Of a stretch of 11,818 bases of DNA, positions 6,790-11,818 are shown in pieces; position 1 is the first letter of the stretch, and the number at the start of each line of letters is the position of its first letter. The position numbers and the translations under genes were made by a program. The stretch comes from JADFWK01 sp035527895. Its GTDB lineage: Bacteria; Desulfobacterota; DSM-4660; Desulfatiglandales; B25-G16. The notes beneath the pieces are model-generated. The model made no database searches, was not told the DNA's origin, and worked only from the letters and a program-made list of their open reading frames with translations. The stretch is taken from assembly GCA_035527895.1 (NCBI GenBank), contig DATKZQ010000120.1, forward strand, positions 1 to 11,818, read 5' to 3'.

Positions 6790-7386
6790 ATGAAAGGTGT
6801 AAAGAGACTTGTGTTTATGGTCGCCTTCATTATTTTTCTGTTTCCGAAGGCTTCTTTGGGTGAAAATCTCAATCTTGAGCTATACGCGAACTCTAATGAT
6901 ATTAGATTCCAAATTGGCTGGGAATTTCAGGCGTTTGATAGCTACCCGGAATTCGGGCTCGGCATCGATTACGGCGATAATTATCTTATCAGCAATATTA
7001 GGTTTACCATAAAAGACGAGGTCTTTGCCCCTGGTCTAACGCTCGGCCTGGGGCTCCAAGGCTATGCCGGGGAAGTGGAAATCCATAATAAGGATTTTGA
7101 TTTGCAAGCGTTATGCTTCGTCGTATTAGGGGAATATGACTTCAGGGAGACTTTCACCAGGTTCCCGGTCAAGGCGGCCGCATCTATCTCTATGGCCCCC
7201 GATGCCCTGTCCTTTTCGGATACCAACAGATACTTGGAATTCTCTGCAGGAATCTATGTATACCTTGTCCGAACCGGGGCTCTGGGAGTTGGCTATAGAC
7301 GTTTCGAGGCTCGCTTTGACCAACCTCCCGGTGAGGTGGAAACGACTGATGACTCGGTATTTATCGGCTTCCGGCTAGGCTTCTGA
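6790..7386 (+). CDS. YfaZ-like outer-membrane beta-barrel protein
   Basis: The ATG at 6790 follows a GGGGGGA ribosome-binding site, and residues 1-24 form a clear signal peptide ending ASLG. This start is preferred over an in-frame ATG at 6682, which lies within the promoter. The mature part of about 174 residues has alternating hydrophobic and polar stretches and ends in the aromatic RLGF expected for outer-membrane assembly by BAM. The segment APDALSFSDTNRYLE and the following GVGYRRFEARF resemble the conserved part of the YfaZ family, and the length is close to that family's usual 180-190 residues. YfaZ proteins are outer-membrane proteins of unknown function. A palindromic element starts 37 bp after the stop and may define the 3' end of the transcript. 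Confidence 0.8.
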   Translation: MKGVKRLVFMVAFIIFLFPKASLGENLNLELYANSNDIRFQIGWEFQAFDSYPEFGLGIDYGDNYLISNIRFTIKDEVFAPGLTLGLGLQGYAGEVEIHNKDFDLQALCFVVLGEYDFRETFTRFPVKAAASISMAPDALSFSDTNRYLEFSAGIYVYLVRTGALGVGYRRFEARFDQPPGEVETTDDSVFIGFRLGF

Positions 7387-7407
7387 TTACACTACCGACA
7401 GCATCCA

Positions 7408-7668
7408 ACAGTCTGCACTATCGGGATGGTCATTATGTCTTTTCTGATGCGACTGGCGGGAGGACGTTGTCTTTTCGTGGCTTAGATGTGGGGGAAACCG
7501 CAGCCCTGAGTCTGTCGAAGGGAATGCGGAGGGGGTAAGAATCCCCCGCAGATAAGCCGCTGAAAAGACCAGTCCGGGAGCCTTGGAACAGAAGAAAAGA
7601 CCTCACGACCATCCTAGATCCTTCTTAGCCATGTCTAATGTACACAATAGAATGCTCTGCTTAATAAC
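7408..7668 (+). repeat. Outer repeat carrying element copy 1
   Basis: Sequence beyond the element ends is shared with copy 2 in the same orientation. The left part (7408-7431) matches 10816-10839 at 18 of 24 positions. The right part (7634-7668, with TATGCTCTGCTT-like sequence) matches 11042-11076 at 28 of 35. The outer unit is thus about 260 bp and is distinctly more diverged than the core. Confidence 0.6.
7424..7614 (+). mobile_element. Palindromic MITE-like element, copy 1 (core in plus orientation)
   Basis: Terminal inverted arms of 22 bp (7424-7445 and 7593-7614), starting GGATGGTC and ending GTCTTTTCT, match at 19 positions. The 163-bp core (7438-7600) differs from copy 2 at three bases only and is read in the opposite direction. 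Inside the core, second arms of about 26 bp (7469-7494 with 7543-7569, beginning GTCTTTTC and ending GGGGG) enclose CCGCAGCCCT...AGGGAATGCGG and GGGGG...CCCCC hairpins. There is no coding capacity. It lies between the stop codons of the YfaZ-like gene and pgk and could act as a shared 3' structure. Confidence 0.85.
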
Positions 7669-7710
7669 TCCTTTCAATGAGGAAGATTCTTCGTGCCAAA
7701 CACCCCTGTG

Positions 7711-8895
7711 CTATCCGGCATTTTCCAGCGCGGCAACAGCAGGCAGGGCCTTGCCTTCCATGAGGTCCAGAAAAGCACCACCACCGGTGGAGATATAGGT
7801 AATCCTATAGCTCTCACCCGCCCGGTAAATTGCCACGTCCGTTGAACCGCCTCCCGCAATTGTAAGGGCATAAGAATTGGCTATATAGTTGACCATTGCC
7901 GAGGTACCCCTGCTGAAAGCGTCCATTTCAAGGACGCCCATAGGCCCATTCCAGATGATGGTTTTGGCACTCGCCAGGACCTCCGAATAAAGCAGAGAGG
8001 TAGCCGGACCGATGTCCATGACCAGCCATTCCGGTGGTATCTCCTGGATGGGCGTAATCTTGGTCTCTGCATTGGCATCAAAACGATCGGCCACCACGAC
8101 ATCCACGGGGATATAGAAACCGATGCCCTTCAGGGTAGCCTTTTTCATGAGGGAACGAGCATCCCACAAGAGGCTGTTTTCGACAAACGACCTCCCCACA
8201 TCATAATCAACACTTTTCAAAAAGGTATTGGCCATTGCACCGCCGATCAAGATTTTGTCCACATGCTGGAGCAGGTTTTCCAGGGCCCCGAGCTTGCTCG
8301 ATACCTTGGCCCCCCCGATAATGGCTACCAAGGGGCGGGCAGGGTCTTTCAAGGCTTGGGCGAAATAGTTGAGTTCCCGCTGCAAGAGAAAACCTGCGGC
8401 GCATACCGGGGCGTACTTGGTGATAGCGACAACGGATGCGTTTTCCCGATGAGCAACGGCAAAGGCATCGTTTACGTAGATATCACACAGGGAAGCCAGT
8501 TCTTTTGCAAAGCCGTCATCGTTCTTCTGCTCACCAATATGAAAGCGCAGATTCTCCAGGAGCAGGACATCGCCTTGCTGCATTTTGTCCACCGCGGCCT
8601 TGGCCTCTGGGCCAATGCAATCCGGAACAAAATGAACATCCTTTTGCAAGAGGCGGGAAAGACGCTTGGCAACCGGTGCCAGACTGAACTCTGAAACCAC
8701 CTTCCCTTCAGGCCGGCCCATATGCGATGCAATGATTACCTTTGCATTTTCGTCAAGTGCATAGTTTATGGTGGGAAGAACTGCCCTGATGCGGGAGTCA
8801 TCGGCTATATTCTTGTTCTCGTCGAGCGGTACGTTCACATCTACTCTGATAAGCACTCTTTTTCCGGCCATTTCCATATCTCTGAGCGTTAGCAT
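7711..8895 (-). CDS. pgk: Phosphoglycerate kinase
   Basis: Cytoplasmic enzyme of glycolysis and gluconeogenesis: 1,3-bisphosphoglycerate + ADP gives 3-phosphoglycerate + ATP. The 394-residue length is typical. N-terminal domain motifs are RVDVNVP (17-23), SHMGRP (57-62), ENLRFH (114-119) and the NDAF...HR segment (142-150). Nucleotide-domain motifs are IGGAKVSSK (193-201), IWNGPMG (314-320), GGGSTD (348-353) and STGGG (369-373). All substrate and catalytic regions look intact. One mild oddity is NDAFAVAHREN where NDAFG-AHRAH is usual. The ATG at 8895 has AGGAG upstream. A small membrane-protein gene ends 65 bp upstream on the same strand and may be co-transcribed; glyceraldehyde-3-phosphate dehydrogenase, a common neighbour, is absent. 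Confidence 0.97.
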   Translation of the reverse strand: MLTLRDMEMAGKRVLIRVDVNVPLDENKNIADDSRIRAVLPTINYALDENAKVIIASHMGRPEGKVVSEFSLAPVAKRLSRLLQKDVHFVPDCIGPEAKAAVDKMQQGDVLLLENLRFHIGEQKNDDGFAKELASLCDIYVNDAFAVAHRENASVVAITKYAPVCAAGFLLQRELNYFAQALKDPARPLVAIIGGAKVSSKLGALENLLQHVDKILIGGAMANTFLKSVDYDVGRSFVENSLLWDARSLMKKATLKGIGFYIPVDVVVADRFDANAETKITPIQEIPPEWLVMDIGPATSLLYSEVLASAKTIIWNGPMGVLEMDAFSRGTSAMVNYIANSYALTIAGGGSTDVAIYRAGESYRITYISTGGGAFLDLMEGKALPAVAALENAG

Positions 8896-8960
8896 ATCTC
8901 CATTCTCCTGGTCAAGTATTGGGTATCTCGGTCCTGTTCATCTTCTGACGAAGGTTCTTC

Positions 8961-9272
8961 TCATCCACCAGTATCCCTTGAACCTATGCGCAGAGGCTTC
9001 CACGTGCTATCCAGATGCTCTTCATCCAGTCGCGCAATCCACGGCCCTCTCCGTGAAGCCTCCGATGTGCCTGGAAGGTTATCCTCGGCACAGATAAAAA
9101 GGTACATAAAGACGTCATACAAGGAAGAAATGGCGCTCATGTCTGACATTGGTCCCCTTCTGTTTGTTGGCAAACCGGAAGCAATAGCATAGTAGGCCAT
9201 CATGATGCAAATGCCAAAAAGGGCGAGGCAAACAGAGCGTGTGATACTCCTGGGCACCCCGTATGATATCAT
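8961..9272 (-). CDS. Small membrane protein upstream of pgk, 103 aa
   Basis: The ATG at 9272 follows AGGAAGG at good spacing; a frame-compatible start 39 bp further upstream has none. A hydrophobic segment (about 12-34) after an Arg-containing N-terminus suggests a signal anchor or uncleaved signal. A second shorter hydrophobic stretch (about 51-62) follows, then a charged tail. The family is not recognised. It lies on the pgk strand with 65 bp between, so an operon is possible. Its 5' side faces rubrerythrin divergently. Confidence 0.5.
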   Translation of the reverse strand: MISYGVPRSITRSVCLALFGICIMMAYYAIASGLPTNRRGPMSDMSAISSLYDVFMYLFICAEDNLPGTSEASRRGPWIARLDEEHLDSTWKPLRIGSRDTGG

Positions 9273-9409
9273 CACCCTTCCTGTTTCACAACAAAGAAAT
9301 GGTCGCGGCACAGGGGAACCTCTCCCTAAAATCCCTTCTCCTCCACGATCTGTTGTGCTAACATGATCAGTGGATATTGCATCTTTCCCCTTATCCTTTT
9401 GGAAAAAGC

Positions 9410-9444
9410 AGCCCTTCCATGAAGGGGATTTAGTGGGGCTTTTT
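9410..9444 (+). repeat. Hairpin followed by T-run between divergent genes
   Basis: CCCTTC (9412-9417), CAT, GAAGGG (9421-9426) is nested within AGCCC (9410-9414) and GGGCT (9436-9440), followed by TTTT. It resembles an intrinsic terminator, yet it sits between two divergent genes where none is needed. It is therefore more likely part of the adjacent hairpin cluster, possibly a transposon-end remnant. Confidence 0.4.
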
Positions 9445-9445
9445 A

Positions 9446-9500
9446 CTCTCCTTCGCCAGAAAGCCCCGTCCTTTAGAACGGGGATGAATGGCGAGGAGAG
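9446..9500 (+). repeat. IS200/IS605-right-end-like hairpin, H1
   Basis: Inner arms CCCCGT (9464-9469) and ACGGGG (9478-9483) carry a loop containing TTTAG. Outer arms CTCTCCTTCGCCA (9446-9458) and TGGCGAGGAGAG (9489-9500) have one unpaired base. The motif AGAAAGCC-hairpin-GGATGAATG also occurs, reversed, at 11788-11818. A GC-rich hairpin with a TTTAG loop is characteristic of right ends of IS200/IS605 (TnpB-type) elements and their PATE derivatives. No transposase is present, so this would be a remnant. Confidence 0.5.
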
Positions 9501-9528
9501 CCCCCCGAAGCTTTAGCGAAGGAGGGCT
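9499..9528 (+). repeat. IS200/IS605-like hairpin, H2
   Basis: AGCCC (9499-9503) pairs with GGGCT (9524-9528), with CC/GG and GC/GC pairs further in and a TTTA loop. It overlaps the end of H1 by two bases and belongs to the same cluster. Confidence 0.45.
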
Positions 9529-9566
9529 AACGGCTATGGAGAGTTTCGCCATCCATTATGAGGATG

Positions 9567-9586
9567 CCCCGCTCTTTAGAGCGGGG
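9567..9586 (+). repeat. IS200/IS605-like hairpin, H3
   Basis: A perfect 8-bp stem, CCCCGCTC (9567-9574) and GAGCGGGG (9579-9586), with a TTTA loop, followed by AGATTTCAC. Its downstream arm ends 47 bp before the rubrerythrin start. The sequence is close to the general form of IS200/IS605 right-end palindromes; that link is inference from pattern only. It may lie in the rubrerythrin leader and influence its mRNA. Confidence 0.5.
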
Positions 9587-9632
9587 AGATTTCACTGTCA
9601 TCATTTGAGTAACCATTAAAAGGAGTCGAGCC

Positions 9633-10208
9633 ATGCCAACGCTAAAAGGATCAAAAACCGAACACAATCTCCTGGCCGCGTTCGCCGGTGAATCCCAGGC
9701 CCGTAACCGATATTCATTCGCTGCCAGCATTGCTAAGAAAGATGGCTTTGAACAAATCAGCGCCATCTTCCTCGAGACCGCCGACAACGAAAGAGAGCAC
9801 GCCAGACTCTTCTTTAGACAACTTGAAGGTGGCGAGTGCACCATTACGGCGGGCTATCCGGCAGGTGTCATCGGAGATACGCTGGTACAGCTAAAGGCTG
9901 CGGCTGCGGGCGAAAAGATGGAGTGGACAACGCTGTACACCGGCTTTGCAGAGGATGCTACACGGGAAGGTTTCAGAGAAGCTGCCCGGATTTTTAATCA
10001 GGTTGCAGAGGTCGAACGGTGGCACGAGCAACGCTATAACAAGCTGATCCAGGCAGTCGAAGGTAAAACCGTATTCAAAAGGCCTGAAAAGGTTCTCTGG
10101 AAATGCCGGAATTGCGGCCGTGTGGTGGAGTCCACCAACGCCCCGGCTAAGTGCCCGACCTGTGAACACCCTCAGGCGTATTTTGAACTGTTCACAGAGA
10201 ACTACTAA
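9633..10208 (+). CDS. rbr: Rubrerythrin
   Basis: Cytoplasmic non-heme iron peroxidase of anaerobes, which reduces hydrogen peroxide to water with electrons passed through its rubredoxin-like domain. The ATG follows AAAGGAG at good spacing, and 191 residues is the classical length. The ferritin-like four-helix domain (about 1-145) carries diiron ligands E20, the E53-xx-H56 motif, E94, E97 and the E128-xx-H131 motif. The C-terminal rubredoxin domain (about 153-191) has C158-xx-C161 and C174-xx-C177 for its single iron. The order is that of Desulfovibrio-type rubrerythrin. The gene is divergent from the small membrane gene of the pgk strand and preceded by a hairpin cluster; I see no clear promoter or PerR site. 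No rubredoxin or superoxide reductase gene is adjacent. Confidence 0.97.
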   Translation: MPTLKGSKTEHNLLAAFAGESQARNRYSFAASIAKKDGFEQISAIFLETADNEREHARLFFRQLEGGECTITAGYPAGVIGDTLVQLKAAAAGEKMEWTTLYTGFAEDATREGFREAARIFNQVAEVERWHEQRYNKLIQAVEGKTVFKRPEKVLWKCRNCGRVVESTNAPAKCPTCEHPQAYFELFTENY

Positions 10209-10549
10209 AGATCACGCCGGTGCCATGTGGACTGGCAATAAAGGCCCGGCACGAAAGGGGGATGGGGGCCGCTCACAAACAGGCATTTTCTATATGAATA
10301 CGGCTGGTCTGATCAGGCTCAAACCTTTCTCGCGAGAAGGATGGATGACGGTTTTTGGTTTTGCGAAGAACGGGGCCTTTTGACAAGTTGGAGCCGGCTC
10401 AAAGCCAGTAGTCTATTCGGTACGTGAAAAGCAATTTCTACTATTCCTTTAGCTCCGCATTATAGTGATGTGCACGCATTCAGCTTGACCTGGCAGTCAC
10501 GCAGTTTCTGAGGTAAAGCAACAATCAAAAAAGGAGTAATTTATTTTAG
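10209..10549. other. Intergenic region, nothing firm
   Basis: There is no credible gene or strong hairpin. A weak GTGCC/GGCAC pairing about 20-45 bp after the rubrerythrin stop might be a 3' structure, but it lacks a T-run. A TATAGT at 10461-10466 has no good -35 partner. Confidence 0.4.
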
Positions 10550-10783
10550 ATGACAAGGTTGAGGAAGCAATGCTGGCGGTGTAAGTACTTCTCCGACAAT
10601 CTGCCTGAACATTTCAAGGCCATTGCGAATGCATCAGGTGAGACAAGGAAATCCTGCACACACGGGCAGGATCTTTCCGCACCGCCTCCCTGCCCGCAAT
10701 TTGTGCCGTTACAGAAGAGTAAAGAAAAGGTTTCCCACTTCTCAAGCGGGGTCTGGGGAGATTGGAAAAAGATGAGTTCTTGA
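10550..10783 (+). CDS. Small four-cysteine (zinc-binding type) protein, 77 aa
   Basis: An ATG directly after an in-frame TAG fixes the start. The ribosome-binding AAGGAG is unusually far, with 13 bp between GGAG and ATG. Four cysteines are arranged as CWRC (C8, C11), C36 and C48, with CPQF at the last. This resembles small single zinc-finger proteins, but no named family is recognised. The basic N-terminus and lack of a signal peptide point to the cytoplasm. It follows rubrerythrin by 341 bp on the same strand and is probably transcribed separately. Copy 2 of the palindromic element starts 48 bp after its stop. Confidence 0.6.
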   Translation: MTRLRKQCWRCKYFSDNLPEHFKAIANASGETRKSCTHGQDLSAPPPCPQFVPLQKSKEKVSHFSSGVWGDWKKMSS

Positions 10784-10815
10784 GGAAGCCTCAAAAAGCT
10801 GAGGTGCGCCATAAA

Positions 10816-11076
10816 ACAGTTCGCACGCTCGGGAGGGCCGTGGGGTCTTTTCTTCTGTTCCAAGGCTCCCGGACTCGTCTTTTCAGCAGCTTATCTGCGG
10901 GGGATTCTTACCCCCTCCGCATTCCCTTCGACAGACTCAGGGCTGCGGTTTCCCCCACATCTAAGCCACGAAAAGACAACGTCCTCCCGCCACTCGCATC
11001 AGAAAAGACCCCACGTCCCTCGTACACCATCCTGGATTAGGTCCAATGCAAGCAATACTATGCTCTGCTTAGTAAC
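10816..11076 (+). repeat. Outer repeat carrying element copy 2
   Basis: This is the counterpart of the outer unit at 7408-7668, in the same orientation although the core inside is reversed. The right side has about 10 extra bases (near 11016-11025) before ACCATCCT, compared with copy 1. Confidence 0.6.
10832..11021 (-). mobile_element. Palindromic MITE-like element, copy 2 (core in minus orientation)
   Basis: Terminal arms (left 10832-10853, right 11001-11021) start GGAGGGCC and end GTCTTTTCT. The 163-bp core (10846-11008) is the reverse complement of the copy 1 core at 7438-7600, with three substitutions and no insertions or deletions. The arms themselves differ from copy 1 but in ways that keep them paired with each other. 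The element lies 48 bp after the stop of the four-Cys protein gene. Confidence 0.85.
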
Positions 11077-11473
11077 GCTGAACACGCCCAAAGGGTGCAG
11101 TTTTGCGAGTTGGAATGTACGGCCCCTTGTTTTCGCCCGGGTATGTAAAACTTTACCACAAAAGGAAACGCGATTTCCTAAGAACATGGAATGCTTTTAC
11201 CTATTCCCGCTACGGACTTCGATCAGCTGGCTTAACTATCTGCAATTTCTTACTTTTTTCTAAGACTATATCTTTGCATGGTTTTTGCTAAAGTTAAGAA
11301 TAGCGGCTGTTTTTTCGGTCGCCACCTTGGCTGAGGATTATTTCGCATGATACTTCATATGGTCTTTGAGTAGGTCGCATGAAACTCAGATAGTTCTTAG
11401 CAAGCTCGCATTGCTGAATACTAAAGGCAGGTTTTTAACTACTGTTCCACGCATCTTAAGGAGTATAGAAATA
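11077..11473. other. AT-rich intergenic region
   Basis: No credible gene was found; frames here lack ribosome-binding sites. A small GGAAA-CGCGA-TTTCC hairpin lies near 11163-11177. Base composition is visibly more AT-rich than that of the neighbouring genes. No convincing promoter for the gene at 11474 was identified. Confidence 0.4.
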
Positions 11474-11650
11474 ATGGAAATCGGAGATCATGTAACCGTT
11501 TACCGAGACCCGGTTACCAAGATAGTGGCGGAAGGTGATGCAACCCTCATCGAGAAACTACCGAGCAATCCCCATCATGTTTCGTATCTAGAGGTCTGGT
11601 TTGTAAAAATGGATACTGGGGAAGAAAAAATCTGCTACATATCCAAATAA
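11474..11650 (+). CDS. Small hypothetical protein, 58 aa
   Basis: The ATG at 11474 follows AAGGAG (11458-11463) with 10-bp spacing, so it is preferred over a TTG at 11366 in the same frame that has no ribosome-binding site. The protein begins MEIGDHVTVYRDPVTK and ends EEKICYISK. It is acidic to neutral, rich in beta-forming residues and has no signal peptide or membrane segment. The GDxVTVYxDP start hints at a small barrel or SH3-like fold, but I do not recognise the family. It is followed 30 bp later by a hairpin array. Confidence 0.65.
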   Translation: MEIGDHVTVYRDPVTKIVAEGDATLIEKLPSNPHHVSYLEVWFVKMDTGEEKICYISK

Positions 11651-11680
11651 GGGTAGCATTCAGTTAATGGGCCCCGCCCA

Positions 11681-11715
11681 GTGGAGCCCCACGCGCAAGA
11701 GCGTGGTACCTCCAC
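11681..11715. repeat. Two-level hairpin, first of right-edge array
   Basis: Outer arms GTGGAG (11681-11686) and CTCCAC (11710-11715) enclose inner arms CCACGC (11689-11694) and GCGTGG (11701-11706) with a GCAAGA loop. It could terminate the transcript of the 58-residue gene, although no T-run follows. Confidence 0.6.
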
Positions 11716-11718
11716 ATT

Positions 11719-11739
11719 CTTCGGCGGAACCCGCCGAAG
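11719..11739. repeat. Perfect 9-bp-arm hairpin, second of array
   Basis: CTTCGGCGG (11719-11727), AAC, CCGCCGAAG (11731-11739). It is very GC-rich and begins 4 bp after the first hairpin. Confidence 0.65.
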
Positions 11740-11742
11740 CAT

Positions 11743-11775
11743 ATCCGCCTTCGTCCCAATAGGACTACGGCGGAT
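11743..11775. repeat. Hairpin, third of array
   Basis: ATCCGCC (11743-11749) and GGCGGAT (11769-11775), with inner GTCC/GGAC pairing. It begins 4 bp after the second hairpin. Confidence 0.55.
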
Positions 11776-11787
11776 TACCCTGCCCAG

Positions 11788-11818
11788 CATTCATCCACGG
11801 GCAAGCCCGTGGCTTTCT
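11788..11818 (-). repeat. Right-edge hairpin matching H1, reversed
   Basis: CCACGGG (11795-11801), CAAG, CCCGTGG (11806-11812). Read on the minus strand it is AGAAAGCC-hairpin-GGATGAATG, the same frame of conserved bases as H1 at 9458-9490. It may be the right end of an IS200/IS605-type element whose body, if any, lies beyond the window. Confidence 0.5.

Noticed and set aside
7509..7590. Cobalamin-riboswitch-like string (AAGGGAA...AATCC...GCAG...GCCGCTG...AGTCCGG)
   Set aside because: Several short consensus pieces occur in order, but the region is explained by nested palindromic arms, occurs twice in opposite orientations, and has no downstream gene on the relevant strand. A covariance-model search would settle it.
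9410..9444. Functional terminator for a gene
   Set aside because: It lies between two divergent genes, with no transcript expected to end there; kept only as a hairpin in the repeat cluster.
10120..10383. 87-codon plus-strand frame overlapping the end of rubrerythrin
   Set aside because: It overlaps the rubredoxin domain in another frame and has no ribosome-binding site.
10762..11040. Open frame across palindromic element copy 2
   Set aside because: The frame is a by-product of the repeat; the equivalent region in copy 1 is not conserved as coding.

Overview
The window most resembles the chromosome of an anaerobic, Desulfobacterota-like (deltaproteobacterial) bacterium. That is an inference, not a proven placement. 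It rests on a classical rubrerythrin, a histidine kinase of the 'MEAIGTLAGG.AHEFNNLL' type common in that group, a small c-type cytochrome, and intergenic repeats with 'CATTGCGAGCGAAG'-type arms. Gene density is low. About half of the window is intergenic and packed with inverted repeats and hairpins. No tRNA, rRNA, CRISPR array or transposase gene was found.

Layout, left to right. At 1-163 the start of a minus-strand gene runs off the left edge. At 433-801 (-) is an unrecognised 122-residue Cys-containing protein. Positions 802-2006 are almost gene-free and hold a possible small ORF or gene remnant (972-1175), a 19-bp palindrome, a 171-bp nested inverted-repeat element (1286-1456), an orphan Rho-independent terminator (1583-1610) and a near-consensus sigma70 promoter (1660-1688). 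The promoter probably serves a 936-residue FHA-GAF-PAS-PAS-histidine kinase-receiver protein (2007-4817, TTG start). A small membrane zinc-ribbon protein converges on it (4844-5146, -). A structured gap follows, then a small secreted monoheme cytochrome-like protein (5825-6193), another palindromic gap, and a YfaZ-like outer-membrane beta-barrel protein with its own promoter (6790-7386).

The right half holds phosphoglycerate kinase (7711-8895, -), preceded on the same strand by a small membrane protein (8961-9272, -). Rubrerythrin (9633-10208, +) is divergent, behind a cluster of IS200/IS605-right-end-like hairpins. Next come a four-Cys mini-protein (10550-10783, +) and, after an AT-rich gap, a 58-residue unknown protein (11474-11650, +). 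The window ends in an array of four hairpins, the last of which matches the rubrerythrin-upstream hairpin motif in reverse orientation.

The most distinctive feature is a pair of elements flanking the pgk-rubrerythrin block, at 7424-7614 and 10832-11021. Each has a 163-bp core that is almost identical between copies but lies in opposite orientation. The cores sit inside more diverged outer sequences that share the same orientation, and the terminal arms show paired substitutions. This pattern suggests either an invertible or independently mobilised palindromic cassette, or gene conversion between inverted repeats. The genes form no obvious single pathway: signalling (FHA kinase), envelope (YfaZ-like, cytochrome), central carbon metabolism (Pgk) and peroxide defence (rubrerythrin) are neighbours without visible operon coupling, apart from pgk and its small upstream gene.
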